From an uncultured Lachnospiraceae bacterium (GTDB taxonomy: Bacteria; Bacillota; Clostridia; Lachnospirales; Lachnospiraceae), in assembly GCA_944383545.1 (NCBI GenBank), contig CALWPY010000002.1:124001-188000 (forward strand): a stretch of 64,000 bases of DNA, read 5' to 3'. Below, piece after piece: positions 26,298 to 34,085 of this stretch. The translations under genes were made by a program, and so were the position numbers. A model generated the notes under the pieces. The model saw only the letters and a list, made by a program, of their open reading frames with translations, did no database searches and was not told where the DNA came from. The stretch's first letter is position 1. Every line of letters starts with the position of its first letter.

Positions 26298-26345
26298 AAA
26301 TTGCAAATAATCAGGCATGTGCTTTATTATTTGCAATTTTTTTCA
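26298..26345 (+). terminator. Intrinsic terminator of trxA, overlapping the PAP2 gene end
   Basis: AAATTGCAAATAAT (26298-26311) and ATTATTTGCAATTT (26326-26339) form a perfect 14-bp stem followed by a T run. The right arm and loop are the last codons of the convergent PAP2 gene, so the same bases serve as coding sequence on one strand and terminator on the other. Confidence 0.85.
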
Positions 26346-26856
26346 CAACAATTCCTGAAATAACCCCCAGGATTGCCCCTATAACAAATCCTGCTACCAC
26401 ATCACTTGGATAATGCACGGCAAAATAGATTCTGGAAAATCCGATAAGTGCCGCAAGGATAATTAATCCTATACCAAGCTTTCTTGGAATAAACGGATAC
26501 ATTCCACATGCTGCTGCAAATGAACTTGATGTATGTCCCGAAGGAAATGAATAATCCGTCGGAAGTGCTATTAATATTTCCAGATTATCCCAAATCTCAT
26601 ATGGTCTTATTCTTGCAATGGCATTTTTTAAAATCAGGTTTACGACAATAAGTGACAGTATAAGCGCTATTGCTCCTGCCACTCCTGCCTTCCTGTATTT
26701 TTTTGTCACTAAAAATACAGCAGTAAGTATTATCCAGAAAATACCGGAATTTCCCAAGGTGGTAATAAACTTAAACACCGGGGTGAGAATGGGATTTCTT
26801 ACATATTCCTGTATAAATAAAAGTATATTTTCATCAATCTCATATATTAATTCCAT
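26311..26856 (-). CDS. PAP2-family membrane phosphatase
   Basis: 181 residues, about five membrane helices. The phosphatase motifs are complete: KNAIARIRP, the PSGH motif in YSFPSGHTSSSFA, and SRIYFAVHYPSDVVAG with the catalytic His. Such enzymes dephosphorylate lipid phosphates, including undecaprenyl diphosphate (bacitracin-resistance type) or phosphatidylglycerol phosphate; which one cannot be told. It lies 16 bp after lgt and is probably co-transcribed with it. Confidence 0.93.
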   Translation of the reverse strand: MELIYEIDENILLFIQEYVRNPILTPVFKFITTLGNSGIFWIILTAVFLVTKKYRKAGVAGAIALILSLIVVNLILKNAIARIRPYEIWDNLEILIALPTDYSFPSGHTSSSFAAACGMYPFIPRKLGIGLIILAALIGFSRIYFAVHYPSDVVAGFVIGAILGVISGIVVKKIANNKAHA

Positions 26857-26871
26857 GTTTATGTCCGTAAA

Positions 26872-27666
26872 TTATTCTTCAGATACTTTTTCGTCATTAT
26901 CCTTTTCTGATTTTAATTCTACATTTTTATCAGGTTTTGCAACAGCAAAAATTATAATTCCAATTATAAATATAAATATTGATATAAACTGTGAGGTAGA
27001 AAGTATTCCTATTTCCCCTCTGTAATCATTTCTCAAAAATTCTATAAAAAATCTTCCCACGCTGTAGAGTATAAAATAAAGAGCTCCTACCCTGCCCGGA
27101 TTCCTGTCCTTTCTCGCATAACATATCAGAATTGCAGCCATAACAAAACACGCCGCACTTGATATAAGCTGGGTAGGTATAAGCTTTACTCCGTTTGGTG
27201 CAAAATTTGAATCATGAAATACTATTCCAAAAGGAGAATCCGTTTCTCTTCCGTAACAGCAGCCTGCAAGAAAACATCCAATTCTTCCAAAGCCCTGAGC
27301 TATTGCAACCGACGGAAGCACTACGTCAAAGTAACGCCAGAAATGAAGCTTTCTTATAATACAATACAAAAGACATCCGAGTATGCCCCCGATTATTCCT
27401 CCGTATACAACAAATCCGTGTCCCGACAAAACCTCAATCGGGTCTTTTATAAATGACTTCCACTCCACTATACAGTACAAAAGCTTTGCTCCCAAAAAAC
27501 CCGATATGAGTGCTACAAATGTCAGGTTAAAGATTTCGTCATCACTGAGCCCTTTTTTTACCGCGCGTTTTTCTCCTACAATAAGGGCTACTATAACTCC
27601 TATGGCTATCATAAGTCCATAACCGTGAACAGTAAACGAACCTATGGAAAATAAATCATTATACAT
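26872..27666 (-). CDS. lgt: Prolipoprotein diacylglyceryl transferase
   Basis: About 264 residues with seven membrane helices. It adds diacylglycerol from phosphatidylglycerol to the lipobox Cys of lipoproteins at the membrane. Seen: VHGYGLMIAIGV, GGIIGGILGCLLY, the signature GFGRIGCFLAGCCYG, and QLISSAACFV. I choose the ATG at 27666 with AAAGGA 9 nt upstream; a GTG two codons earlier is less likely. The C-terminal tail is charged and cytoplasmic. Confidence 0.95.
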   Translation of the reverse strand: MYNDLFSIGSFTVHGYGLMIAIGVIVALIVGEKRAVKKGLSDDEIFNLTFVALISGFLGAKLLYCIVEWKSFIKDPIEVLSGHGFVVYGGIIGGILGCLLYCIIRKLHFWRYFDVVLPSVAIAQGFGRIGCFLAGCCYGRETDSPFGIVFHDSNFAPNGVKLIPTQLISSAACFVMAAILICYARKDRNPGRVGALYFILYSVGRFFIEFLRNDYRGEIGILSTSQFISIFIFIIGIIIFAVAKPDKNVELKSEKDNDEKVSEE

Positions 27667-27688
27667 CGTCACTTATCCTTTCAAATTT

Positions 27689-27709
27689 AAAAACGCCGTC
27701 TCAAGACGG
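27689..27709 (-). terminator. Intrinsic terminator of exonuclease III gene
   Basis: On the minus strand CCGTC, a 4-nt loop and GACGG are followed by CGTTTTT. The stem is short but GC-rich. It lies 14 bp after the stop of the exonuclease gene and just before lgt. Confidence 0.65.
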
Positions 27710-27722
27710 AAATCATAAGTTA

Positions 27723-28478
27723 TTATAAATTAATATCCAACTCTACCGGACAGTGGTCAGAGCCCATTATTTCCGTATGAATCTTTGCATCCTCAATTTT
27801 TTCTTTAACTGAATCCGATACCAGAAAGTAATCAATGCGCCACCCTGCGTTTTTCTCTCTTGCTTTAAACCTGTAAGACCACCATGAATAAATACCCTCT
27901 GCACCAGGATATTTATATCTGAAAGAGTCAGTAAATCCTGAATCAAGAAGCTCTGTCATCTTACCTCTTTCCTCGTCGGTAAAACCTGCATTACGCCTGT
28001 TTGTCTTTGGATTTTTCAAATCTATTTCCTTATGTGCCACATTCATGTCGCCGCATATTATAACCGGTTTAATCTTGTTTAATTCACATACATAATCCCT
28101 GAAATCATCTTCCCAGTTCATTCTGTACGGAAGCCTTGCCAGTTCATTCTGTGAATTCGGAACATATACATTAACAAAGAAATAATCTTCAAATTCAAGT
28201 GTTATAAGTCTGCCCTCATGGTCATGAATGTCTATTCCCATTCCGTAATCCACTGATATCGGCTTTATTTTAGTAAATATGGCAGTTCCCGAATATCCTT
28301 TACGCTCAGCATAATTCCAGTACTGGTGATAGCCGGGTGTCTCAATATCAAGCTGTCCTTCCTGCATCTTTGATTCCTGTATACAAAAAACATCTGCATC
28401 AAGGCTGTTAAATATGTCCATAAAGCCCTTGCCCATGCACGCTCTTATTCCGTTTACATTCCAAGAAACGAATTTCAT
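27723..28478 (-). CDS. xth: Exodeoxyribonuclease III / AP endonuclease
   Basis: 251 residues, the ExoA/Xth type of endonuclease-exonuclease-phosphatase fold. It cuts at abasic sites in base-excision repair. Seen: SWNVNGIRACM, CIQESKMQ, VYVPNSQNELARL, CGDMNVAHKEIDLKNPK, AGWRIDYFLVS and the catalytic GSDHCPVEL. AGGAGG precedes the ATG. Single gene with its own terminator. Confidence 0.96.
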   Translation of the reverse strand: MKFVSWNVNGIRACMGKGFMDIFNSLDADVFCIQESKMQEGQLDIETPGYHQYWNYAERKGYSGTAIFTKIKPISVDYGMGIDIHDHEGRLITLEFEDYFFVNVYVPNSQNELARLPYRMNWEDDFRDYVCELNKIKPVIICGDMNVAHKEIDLKNPKTNRRNAGFTDEERGKMTELLDSGFTDSFRYKYPGAEGIYSWWSYRFKAREKNAGWRIDYFLVSDSVKEKIEDAKIHTEIMGSDHCPVELDINL

Positions 28479-28564
28479 TAATTTTCCTCCTAAAATATAT
28501 CAATTTCTGCATATTTGTTTTTCAGTATAGCACTTTTTTCTTATGACTGCAATGTAAAGAAAAA

Positions 28565-28596
28565 GAGCCGCCACTACTAAAAGTAGTGACGGCGCC
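28565..28596 (-). terminator. Intrinsic terminator of nifU-like/GGGtGRT operon
   Basis: GCCGCCACTAC (28567-28577) and GTAGTGACGGC (28583-28593) pair with one mismatch; on the minus strand the stem is followed by CTCTTTTTCTTT. Confidence 0.85.
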
Positions 28597-28642
28597 TTTA
28601 TCTATAGGTATATAGCATAAAGCTTTAAGACCCTCTTATTTC

Positions 28643-29653
28643 TTAGAATTTGCCAGCCTCTGCTGCTTCCTGTACGGAAACTGCAACAGCAACTGTAGCA
28701 CCAACCATAGGGTTGTTACCCATTCCGATAAGTCCCATCATTTCTACGTGTGCAGGAACTGATGAAGAGCCTGCGAACTGAGCGTCAGAATGCATACGTC
28801 CAAGTGTATCAGTCATACCATATGAAGCAGGACCTGCTGCCATGTTATCAGGATGAAGTGTACGTCCTGTACCACCGCCTGATGCAACTGAGAAATACTT
28901 CTTACCCTGCTCGATACATTCTTTCTTGTATGTACCTGCAACCGGATGCTGGAAACGTGTAGGGTTTGTTGAGTTACCTGTAATAGAAACGTCAACACCT
29001 TCCTTGTGCATGATAGCAACACCTTCGCAAACATCATTTGCACCGTAGCAGTTAACCTTAGCACGAAGTCCCTCTGAATATGACTTACGGAATACTTCTT
29101 CTACTGTGTTTGTATATGGGTCATACTTTGTCTCAACAAATGTAAAACCGTTAATTCTTGAGATTATCTGTGCAGCGTCCTTTCCAAGTCCGTTAAGAAT
29201 AACTCTAAGAGGCTTCTGACGAACTCTGTTAGCCTTCTCTGCGATACCGATAGCACCTTCTGCTGCTGCAAATGACTCATGTCCTGCTAAGAAGCAGAAG
29301 CACTCTGTCTCTTCCTCAAGAAGCATCTTTCCAAGGTTACCATGTCCAAGACCAACCTTACGTGTATCTGCAACTGAGCCCGGAATACAGAATGCCTGTA
29401 AACCTTCACCAATTGCTGCCGCTGCGTCTGCTGCTCTCTTACAACCCTTCTTTATAGCGATTGCAGCACCTACTGTATAAGCCCAGCATGCATTTTCAAA
29501 GCATATAGGCTGAATTTTCTTAACCTGCTCATATACGTTGAGTCCGGCATCTTTTGTGATTTTTTCCGCTTCCTCAATAGATGAAATACCGTAGGAAGCC
29601 AATACGCCGTTTATTTTATCAATTCTTCTTTCATATGATTCAAATAAAGCCAT
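28643..29653 (-). CDS. GGGtGRT protein, function unknown
   Basis: 336 residues. It holds the exact signature SGGGTGRTLHP near residue 265 that names this conserved family of anaerobes. Other well-kept stretches are GLGHGNLGKMLLEEE, LAGHESFAAAEGAIG, ILNGLGKDAAQI and GNSTNPTRFQHPVAG. No membrane helix or signal. AGGAGG precedes the ATG. It follows the NifU-like gene by 17 bp; this pairing suggests a joint role with an iron-sulfur scaffold, but no reaction is known to me for this family. Confidence 0.85.
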   Translation of the reverse strand: MALFESYERRIDKINGVLASYGISSIEEAEKITKDAGLNVYEQVKKIQPICFENACWAYTVGAAIAIKKGCKRAADAAAAIGEGLQAFCIPGSVADTRKVGLGHGNLGKMLLEEETECFCFLAGHESFAAAEGAIGIAEKANRVRQKPLRVILNGLGKDAAQIISRINGFTFVETKYDPYTNTVEEVFRKSYSEGLRAKVNCYGANDVCEGVAIMHKEGVDVSITGNSTNPTRFQHPVAGTYKKECIEQGKKYFSVASGGGTGRTLHPDNMAAGPASYGMTDTLGRMHSDAQFAGSSSVPAHVEMMGLIGMGNNPMVGATVAVAVSVQEAAEAGKF

Positions 29654-29670
29654 TTTCGTTACCTCCTATG

Positions 29671-30378
29671 TTATTTAGTGATTTCCTTATCAGTTCTTGG
29701 GTCAATAATCTTTACTGCATCATCAACTCTTCCGTACTGTCCGCAAGATTTCTCATATGCAGTTGCAGGGTCGTCACCCTTCTTGATGAAGTCTGTCATC
29801 TTTCCAAGGTTTACAAACTGATATCCGATAATAAGATTATCTTCGTCAAGTGCAATACCGGTTACATAACCTTCTGCCATCTCTAAATAACGAGGTCCCT
29901 TCTTAAGTGTACCATACATAGTACCTACCTGTGAACGAAGACCCTTTCCTAAATCCTCAAGTCCTGCACCAACAGGAAGACCATCCTCAGAAAATGCGCT
30001 CTGTGAACGTCCGTAAACTATCTGAAGGAAAAGCTCTCTCATTGCAGTGTTAATAGCGTCACAAACAAGGTCAGTATTGAGTGCTTCCATCACTGTAAGT
30101 CCAGGGAGAATCTCAGCTGCCATAGCTGCTGAATGTGTCATACCTGAACATCCTATTGTTTCTACTAATGCTTCCTGAATTATTCCTTCCTTAACATTTA
30201 AGGTAAGCTTACAAGCACCCTGCTGAGGTGCACACCAGCCAACACCGTGTGTAAGTCCCGAAATGTCCTTTACTTCCTTTGCCTGTACCCATTTTGCTTC
30301 CTCAGGAATAGGCGCACAGCCATGATGCACACCCTGTCCTACCGGGCACATGTTTTCAACTTCCTGTGAATAAATCAT
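29671..30378 (-). CDS. NifU/IscU-like iron-sulfur scaffold-type protein
   Basis: 235 residues. The core looks like the N-terminal NifU/IscU scaffold fold: three candidate ligand cysteines lie in GWCAPQQGACKLTL and ETIGCSGMTHSAA, with LTHGVGWC before them. The N terminus adds CPVGQGVHHGCAP and the C terminus SCGQYGRVDDA, so there are extra Cys. Domain longer than IscU (about 130 residues). It is co-transcribed with the GGGtGRT gene. AAAGGAG lies 7 nt before the ATG. A cluster-assembly or cluster-carrying role is likely from family; partners (cysteine desulfurase) are not in the window. Confidence 0.78.
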   Translation of the reverse strand: MIYSQEVENMCPVGQGVHHGCAPIPEEAKWVQAKEVKDISGLTHGVGWCAPQQGACKLTLNVKEGIIQEALVETIGCSGMTHSAAMAAEILPGLTVMEALNTDLVCDAINTAMRELFLQIVYGRSQSAFSEDGLPVGAGLEDLGKGLRSQVGTMYGTLKKGPRYLEMAEGYVTGIALDEDNLIIGYQFVNLGKMTDFIKKGDDPATAYEKSCGQYGRVDDAVKIIDPRTDKEITK

Positions 30379-30406
30379 GATTTAACTCCTTTCAGCATAT
30401 GTAATT

Positions 30407-30483
30407 CTCTTCACCAATCCGAAGGATTGATGAACTTCTCATGCACCATCACACAAAGTGTGATTTTATTGTGCATGATACCT
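30407..30483 (-). repeat. Two-hairpin repeat, unit 1 of 3 tandem
   Basis: The gap 30379-30725 holds no gene, only this repeat array. On plus-strand coordinates the unit has hairpin B, TTCACCAATCC (30410-30420) with GGATTGATGAA (30424-30434), and nested hairpin A, TCATGCAC (30439-30446), TCACAC (30449-30454), GTGTGA (30458-30463), GTGCATGA (30471-30478). Read as minus-strand RNA, the one A-C mismatch of hairpin B becomes a G-U pair, so the RNA is likely made from the minus strand, as leader of the NifU-like operon. Confidence 0.75.
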
Positions 30484-30560
30484 CTCTTCACCAATCCGAA
30501 GGATTGATGAACTTCTCATGCACCATCACACGAAGTGTGATTTTATTGTGCATGATACCT
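30484..30560 (-). repeat. Two-hairpin repeat, unit 2 of 3 tandem
   Basis: Same 77-bp unit as the one before it, almost identical; the hairpin A loop reads CACACGAAGTGTG instead of CACACAAAGTGTG, a change confined to the loop. Confidence 0.75.
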
Positions 30561-30636
30561 TTTCTTAACCAATCCAAAGGACTGATGAAGAAAGTTATAT
30601 CATACATAAAAAGTCGAAGATTTACATATGATATCC
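30561..30636 (-). repeat. Two-hairpin repeat, diverged unit 3 of 3
   Basis: TTAACCAATCC and GGACTGATGAA keep hairpin B with a further G-U pair on the minus strand. Hairpin A has quite different bases (ATATCATATGT pairing with ATGTATGATAT on the minus strand) yet the same layout, with two G-U pairs that would be A-C mismatches on the plus strand. Structure is kept while sequence drifts. Confidence 0.65.
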
Positions 30637-30725
30637 TTTTTCCATTTTCTCACAATCAGGCAAAATAGTCTATACCTTTTTTCAAAAAATGGTTTCTGTT
30701 TATAATTTATCGCTGTTTTATATGC

Positions 30726-31064
30726 TTAAAGCGCCACTTCTCCATTTTCACCCGTTCTTATTCTTACCGCATCATAAACATCATAAATAAATATTTTACC
30801 TGCTCCTACATTTCCCGAATTTAATGTATGTGTTATTTCATTAATAAGATTTTCCGCAACATCATCAGACACTACAGTTTCAACTTTAATTTTAGGAAGC
30901 AGATTTACTACATATTCACTTCCCCTGTATGTAGTCTTATATCCCTTTTGATTTCCATACCCCATAATATTTGTTATCATGGCACCCTTAGCACCATTAT
31001 CATCCAAAATTTTTTTCAAAGTTTCAAGCTTCTCTGATTTAACAACAATTTCTAATTTCTTCAT
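30726..31064 (-). CDS. P-II family signal protein
   Basis: About 112 residues. P-II trimers sense ATP/ADP and 2-oxoglutarate and control nitrogen proteins. Seen: EIVVKSEKLETLKKIL, the T-loop GYGNQKGYKTTYRGSEYVV with a Tyr in the usual modification region, LLPKIKVETVV, and the C-terminal GAGKIFIYDVYDAVRIRTGE. GGAGG lies before the ATG at 31064. No amtB, glnA or glnD is beside it, so its target is unknown; the next genes downstream are the repeat array and the NifU-like pair. Confidence 0.92.
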   Translation of the reverse strand: MKKLEIVVKSEKLETLKKILDDNGAKGAMITNIMGYGNQKGYKTTYRGSEYVVNLLPKIKVETVVSDDVAENLINEITHTLNSGNVGAGKIFIYDVYDAVRIRTGENGEVAL

Positions 31065-31297
31065 TAAAAAGCACTCCTCCGTCAAGACTGATAAGTTAGT
31101 TACAGCAGTATGTTACCATATTTAATTTAGTAAATCAACAATTCAATTTAATAAAATAAAGATTTTTCGAAAAATAATAATATAAATTAAGTCCATTTTT
31201 CCATAAATCTGTAATAGCTTTTTATATCATGTTTTGATATAATTTATTTGTAATTACATTTTAACTAAAGAATGAAAAGAAAGGATAATGATAAATC

Positions 31298-32671
31298 ATG
31301 TCAGACACTATAGATAAAGACAACAAGGAAAAAGATGATGACGAATACGAAAAATACTGTTATCTCTGCCGCAGACCCGAATCCATAGCCGGGAAGCTGG
31401 TAAGTCTTCCAAACAATATACATATCTGCAGTGACTGTATGCAGAAGACATTCGATTCACTGAACGGCAAAAATATGCAGTTTTTAGATTTAGGCAGTAT
31501 TCCAAATCTTAATAATCTCTATCAGTTTATGCCTCAGGATGATATTCCTGAATCACAAAAGGTGAAAAAGAAGAAAGCTAAAAAGGAGGAAAAGGAAAAA
31601 ACAGAAGAGCTTTCTCTTAAAAACATACCTGCTCCTCACAAAATAAAAGCCATGCTTGATGAATATGTGGTAGGACAGGATTATGCAAAGAAGGTAATAT
31701 CTGTAGCCGTATATAATCATTATAAACGTGTACTCACTGATACAATGGATGATATTGAAATAGAAAAGTCCAATATGCTTATGATAGGACCTACAGGATG
31801 CGGTAAAACCTATCTGGTTAAAACCATTGCAAAACTTCTGAACGTACCTCTTGCTATTACAGATGCCACATCTCTTACCGAAGCCGGATACATAGGTGAC
31901 GATGTAGAAAGCATACTTTCCAAGCTCCTCGCCGTTGCGGGTAACGACGTAGAGGAAGCAGAACGCGGCATTGTATTTATAGACGAAATAGATAAGCTGG
32001 CAAAGAAAAAAGAAACACACAGCAGAGACGTAAGCGGTGAAGCCGTTCAGCAGGGACTTCTTAAAATCCTTGAGGGTGCAGACGTAGAGATACCTGTCGG
32101 CTCAGGCAGTAAAAATGCCATGACACCTCTTACCACTATCAATACAAGAAATATACTTTTCATATGTGGTGGAGCTTTTCCTGATTTGGAAGAAATCATT
32201 AAGCAGAGACTTACAAAACAGTCTTCAATCGGATTTGGTGCAGACCTCTACGATAAGTTTGATGATAATCCTAATATACTTAAGGAGGTTACCAATGACG
32301 ACTTAAGAGACTTTGGTATGATTCCCGAATTTATAGGTCGTCTTCCGGTAGTATTTACGCTGGATTCTCTTGATAAGGATATGTATATTAAGATTCTTAA
32401 AGAGCCGAAAAATGCTATTTTAAAACAGTATAAAAAACTGCTTGCATTAGATGAGGTAGATTTGGAATTTGATGATTCTGCTTATGAAGCCATTGCCGAG
32501 CAGGCAATGAAAAAAAAGACCGGTGCCCGTGCTTTAAGAGCAATAATAGAAAAATTCATGCTGGATATCATGTATCAGATTCCAAGAGACGATAACATAG
32601 GCAGGGTAATAATTACAGGTGACTATGTCAGAGGAACAGGAGCCCCTATTATAGAAATGCGCGGAGTATAA
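31298..32671 (+). CDS. clpX: ClpX-type AAA+ unfoldase
   Basis: 457 residues. An N-terminal zinc-binding domain (CYLCRRPE and CSDCMQ) follows a charged 20-residue extension. After a Lys/Glu-rich linker comes the AAA+ core: Walker A GPTGCGKTYLV, pore loop GYIGDDVES, Walker B IVFIDEIDKLAKK, SRDVSGEAVQQGLLKILEG, and the ClpP-docking IGF in QSSIGFGADLY. GARALR is the sensor-2 motif. It feeds proteins to ClpP. It is longer than usual and not beside clpP or tig, so it may be the main ClpX or a second copy. Confidence 0.93.
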   Translation: MSDTIDKDNKEKDDDEYEKYCYLCRRPESIAGKLVSLPNNIHICSDCMQKTFDSLNGKNMQFLDLGSIPNLNNLYQFMPQDDIPESQKVKKKKAKKEEKEKTEELSLKNIPAPHKIKAMLDEYVVGQDYAKKVISVAVYNHYKRVLTDTMDDIEIEKSNMLMIGPTGCGKTYLVKTIAKLLNVPLAITDATSLTEAGYIGDDVESILSKLLAVAGNDVEEAERGIVFIDEIDKLAKKKETHSRDVSGEAVQQGLLKILEGADVEIPVGSGSKNAMTPLTTINTRNILFICGGAFPDLEEIIKQRLTKQSSIGFGADLYDKFDDNPNILKEVTNDDLRDFGMIPEFIGRLPVVFTLDSLDKDMYIKILKEPKNAILKQYKKLLALDEVDLEFDDSAYEAIAEQAMKKKTGARALRAIIEKFMLDIMYQIPRDDNIGRVIITGDYVRGTGAPIIEMRGV

Positions 32672-32700
32672 AAAATTTCATCCTAAAAACCTGCTACAAA

Positions 32701-32738
32701 AAAGGTACTGCCAAAATCAAATTTGGTAGTACCTTTTT
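32701..32738. terminator. Bidirectional intrinsic terminator
   Basis: AAAGGTACTGCCAAA and TTTGGTAGTACCTTT form a perfect 15-bp stem with A and T runs at the outer ends, between convergent clpX (+) and the DUF6465 gene (-). Confidence 0.9.
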
Positions 32739-32754
32739 TATGTCTATGTATTTC

Positions 32755-33159
32755 TTATAAATCAAATGAGCCCTGCTCACCGTCAGCAGTAAAGTAAACC
32801 TTACCATTTTCAGGCTGATAGTAAACGTTAATTTCCTTAACTGTCTTCTTTCCGCTTACTTCAATAGCCTTAGCAACGATATCAGCTGTGCTTATCTGAC
32901 CGCCTGCATATTCGATAACAACTGCTGTCTTTGGCTCTGCTGCCTTCTTAGGAGCTGCCTTCTTTGCTGGTGCTTTCTTTGCAGGTGCCTTCTTAACTTC
33001 TTCCTTAACTTCAGCCTTAGCTGCTGCTTTCTTAGGAGCTGCCTTTGTTTCAGCCTTCTTAGCTTCTGCCTTTGGAGCCTCTGCCTTTGGTGTCTCAGCC
33101 TTAACTGCTGCTTCTACTTTTGCCTCAAGATCCTTTGGTGTTGCCTTTTTAACTGCCAT
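32755..33159 (-). CDS. DUF6465-type protein with Lys/Ala/Pro-rich N-terminal tail
   Basis: About 134 residues. The first 75 or so are a low-complexity tail of Lys, Ala, Pro and Glu (APKAEAKKAETKAAPKKAAA, then KKAPAKKAPAKKAAPKKAA), like a histone H1 or linker tail. The last 55 form a small folded domain (TAVVIEYAGGQISTADIV, VKEINVYYQPENGKVYF), common in Lachnospiraceae proteins of unknown role. AAAGGAG lies 8 nt before the ATG at 33159. Nucleic-acid binding by the basic tail is possible but unproven. Confidence 0.82.
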   Translation of the reverse strand: MAVKKATPKDLEAKVEAAVKAETPKAEAPKAEAKKAETKAAPKKAAAKAEVKEEVKKAPAKKAPAKKAAPKKAAEPKTAVVIEYAGGQISTADIVAKAIEVSGKKTVKEINVYYQPENGKVYFTADGEQGSFDL

Positions 33160-33344
33160 AATCAATTCTCCTTTATAATAGATATCATTTATTTTTATGT
33201 GATGTCAAATAATGTTATGCCCTTCTTAATTACACATAAATTTTAACCTCAAATGTTTGTTTTTGCAATGTCTGAGAGTGATTTTCTCCGTTATTACCTA
33301 TGGTTTCTTTATTTTTTCTTTTTTTCGCAACAAATTGAACAAAA

Positions 33345-33382
33345 AAAACGGGCATATCAGACCGTCTGATACGCCCGTTTTT
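33345..33382. terminator. Bidirectional intrinsic terminator
   Basis: AAAACGGGCATATCAGA and TCTGATACGCCCGTTTT pair with one mismatch around CCG, with A and T runs outside. It closes the rubrerythrin gene on the minus strand. Confidence 0.88.
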
Positions 33383-33391
33383 TAATTTATA

Positions 33392-33931
33392 TTAACCAAA
33401 ATATCTCTTGAGAAGTCCCTCAAATGCTTTTCCGTGACGAGCCTCATCTCTTGCCATCTCATGAACAGTATCATGAATTGCATCAAGATTTGCAGCCTTA
33501 GCTCTCTTAGCAAGGTCTGTCTTTCCTGCCGTAGCACCGTTTTCTGCCGCTACTCTCATCTCAAGATTCTTCTTTGTACTGTTAGTAACTACTTCTCCAA
33601 GGAGTTCAGCAAACTTAGCTGCATGCTCAGCCTCTTCGTAAGCAGCCTTCTCGTAGTACATTCCAACCTCCGGATATCCTTCACGATAAGCAACTCTTGC
33701 CATTGCAAGATACATTCCTACCTCAGAACATTCCCCGTTAAAATTATCTCTTAAATCAGAAATGATGTCCTCGCTTACTCCCTGAGCAACTCCTACAACA
33801 TGCTCAGCCGCCCAAACCATTTCACCTTCCTGCTTCTTGAACTTAGATGCAGGTGCACCGCATACAGGGCACTTCTCAGGTGCAGCGTCTCCTTCATAAA
33901 CATAACCACAAACTTCACATACAAATTTCAT
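33392..33931 (-). CDS. Reverse rubrerythrin
   Basis: 179 residues. The domain order is reversed from classical rubrerythrin: a rubredoxin domain first ([10 protein letters not shown] and CPVCGAPA, four Cys for iron), then a four-helix ferritin-like di-iron domain with Glu ligands in [19 protein letters not shown] and [10 protein letters not shown]. These proteins reduce hydrogen peroxide and oxygen in anaerobes. AAGGAG precedes the ATG. The Fur/PerR-type box upstream fits oxidative or iron control. Confidence 0.94.
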   Translation of the reverse strand: MKFVCEVCGYVYEGDAAPEKCPVCGAPASKFKKQEGEMVWAAEHVVGVAQGVSEDIISDLRDNFNGECSEVGMYLAMARVAYREGYPEVGMYYEKAAYEEAEHAAKFAELLGEVVTNSTKKNLEMRVAAENGATAGKTDLAKRAKAANLDAIHDTVHEMARDEARHGKAFEGLLKRYFG

Positions 33932-34032
33932 AGTTTTTTCTCCTTCCTAAATTTTTTAATTGCAATAATATCAATCAAAAGATTGAATTTTACGCATTAT
34001 TTAACTTGTCCTATATATGTATAATCCAAATC

Positions 34033-34050
34033 AATAATGATAATCATTAC
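34033..34050. promoter_or_regulatory. Fur/PerR-type box upstream of reverse rubrerythrin
   Basis: TAATGATAATCATTA (34035-34049) is a perfect 15-bp palindrome and matches the core of the classical Fur box very closely. It lies about 100 bp before the rubrerythrin ATG (minus strand) and 37 bp past the end of murF, so the target is the rubrerythrin gene. Confidence 0.75.
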
Positions 34051-34085
34051 TGATATTGTAAATATAGCAAAATTACCATACTTTG

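Noticed and set aside
30407..30636. CRISPR array
   Set aside because: The units abut with no spacers of different sequence; the repeated part is the whole 77 bp.
30441..30668. Plus-strand frame across the tandem repeats, with a like frame at 36037-36222
   Set aside because: Both peptides are only the repeat read in the same frame (shared SEGLMNFSCT); there is no ribosome site, and the structure evidence favours RNA from the minus strand.
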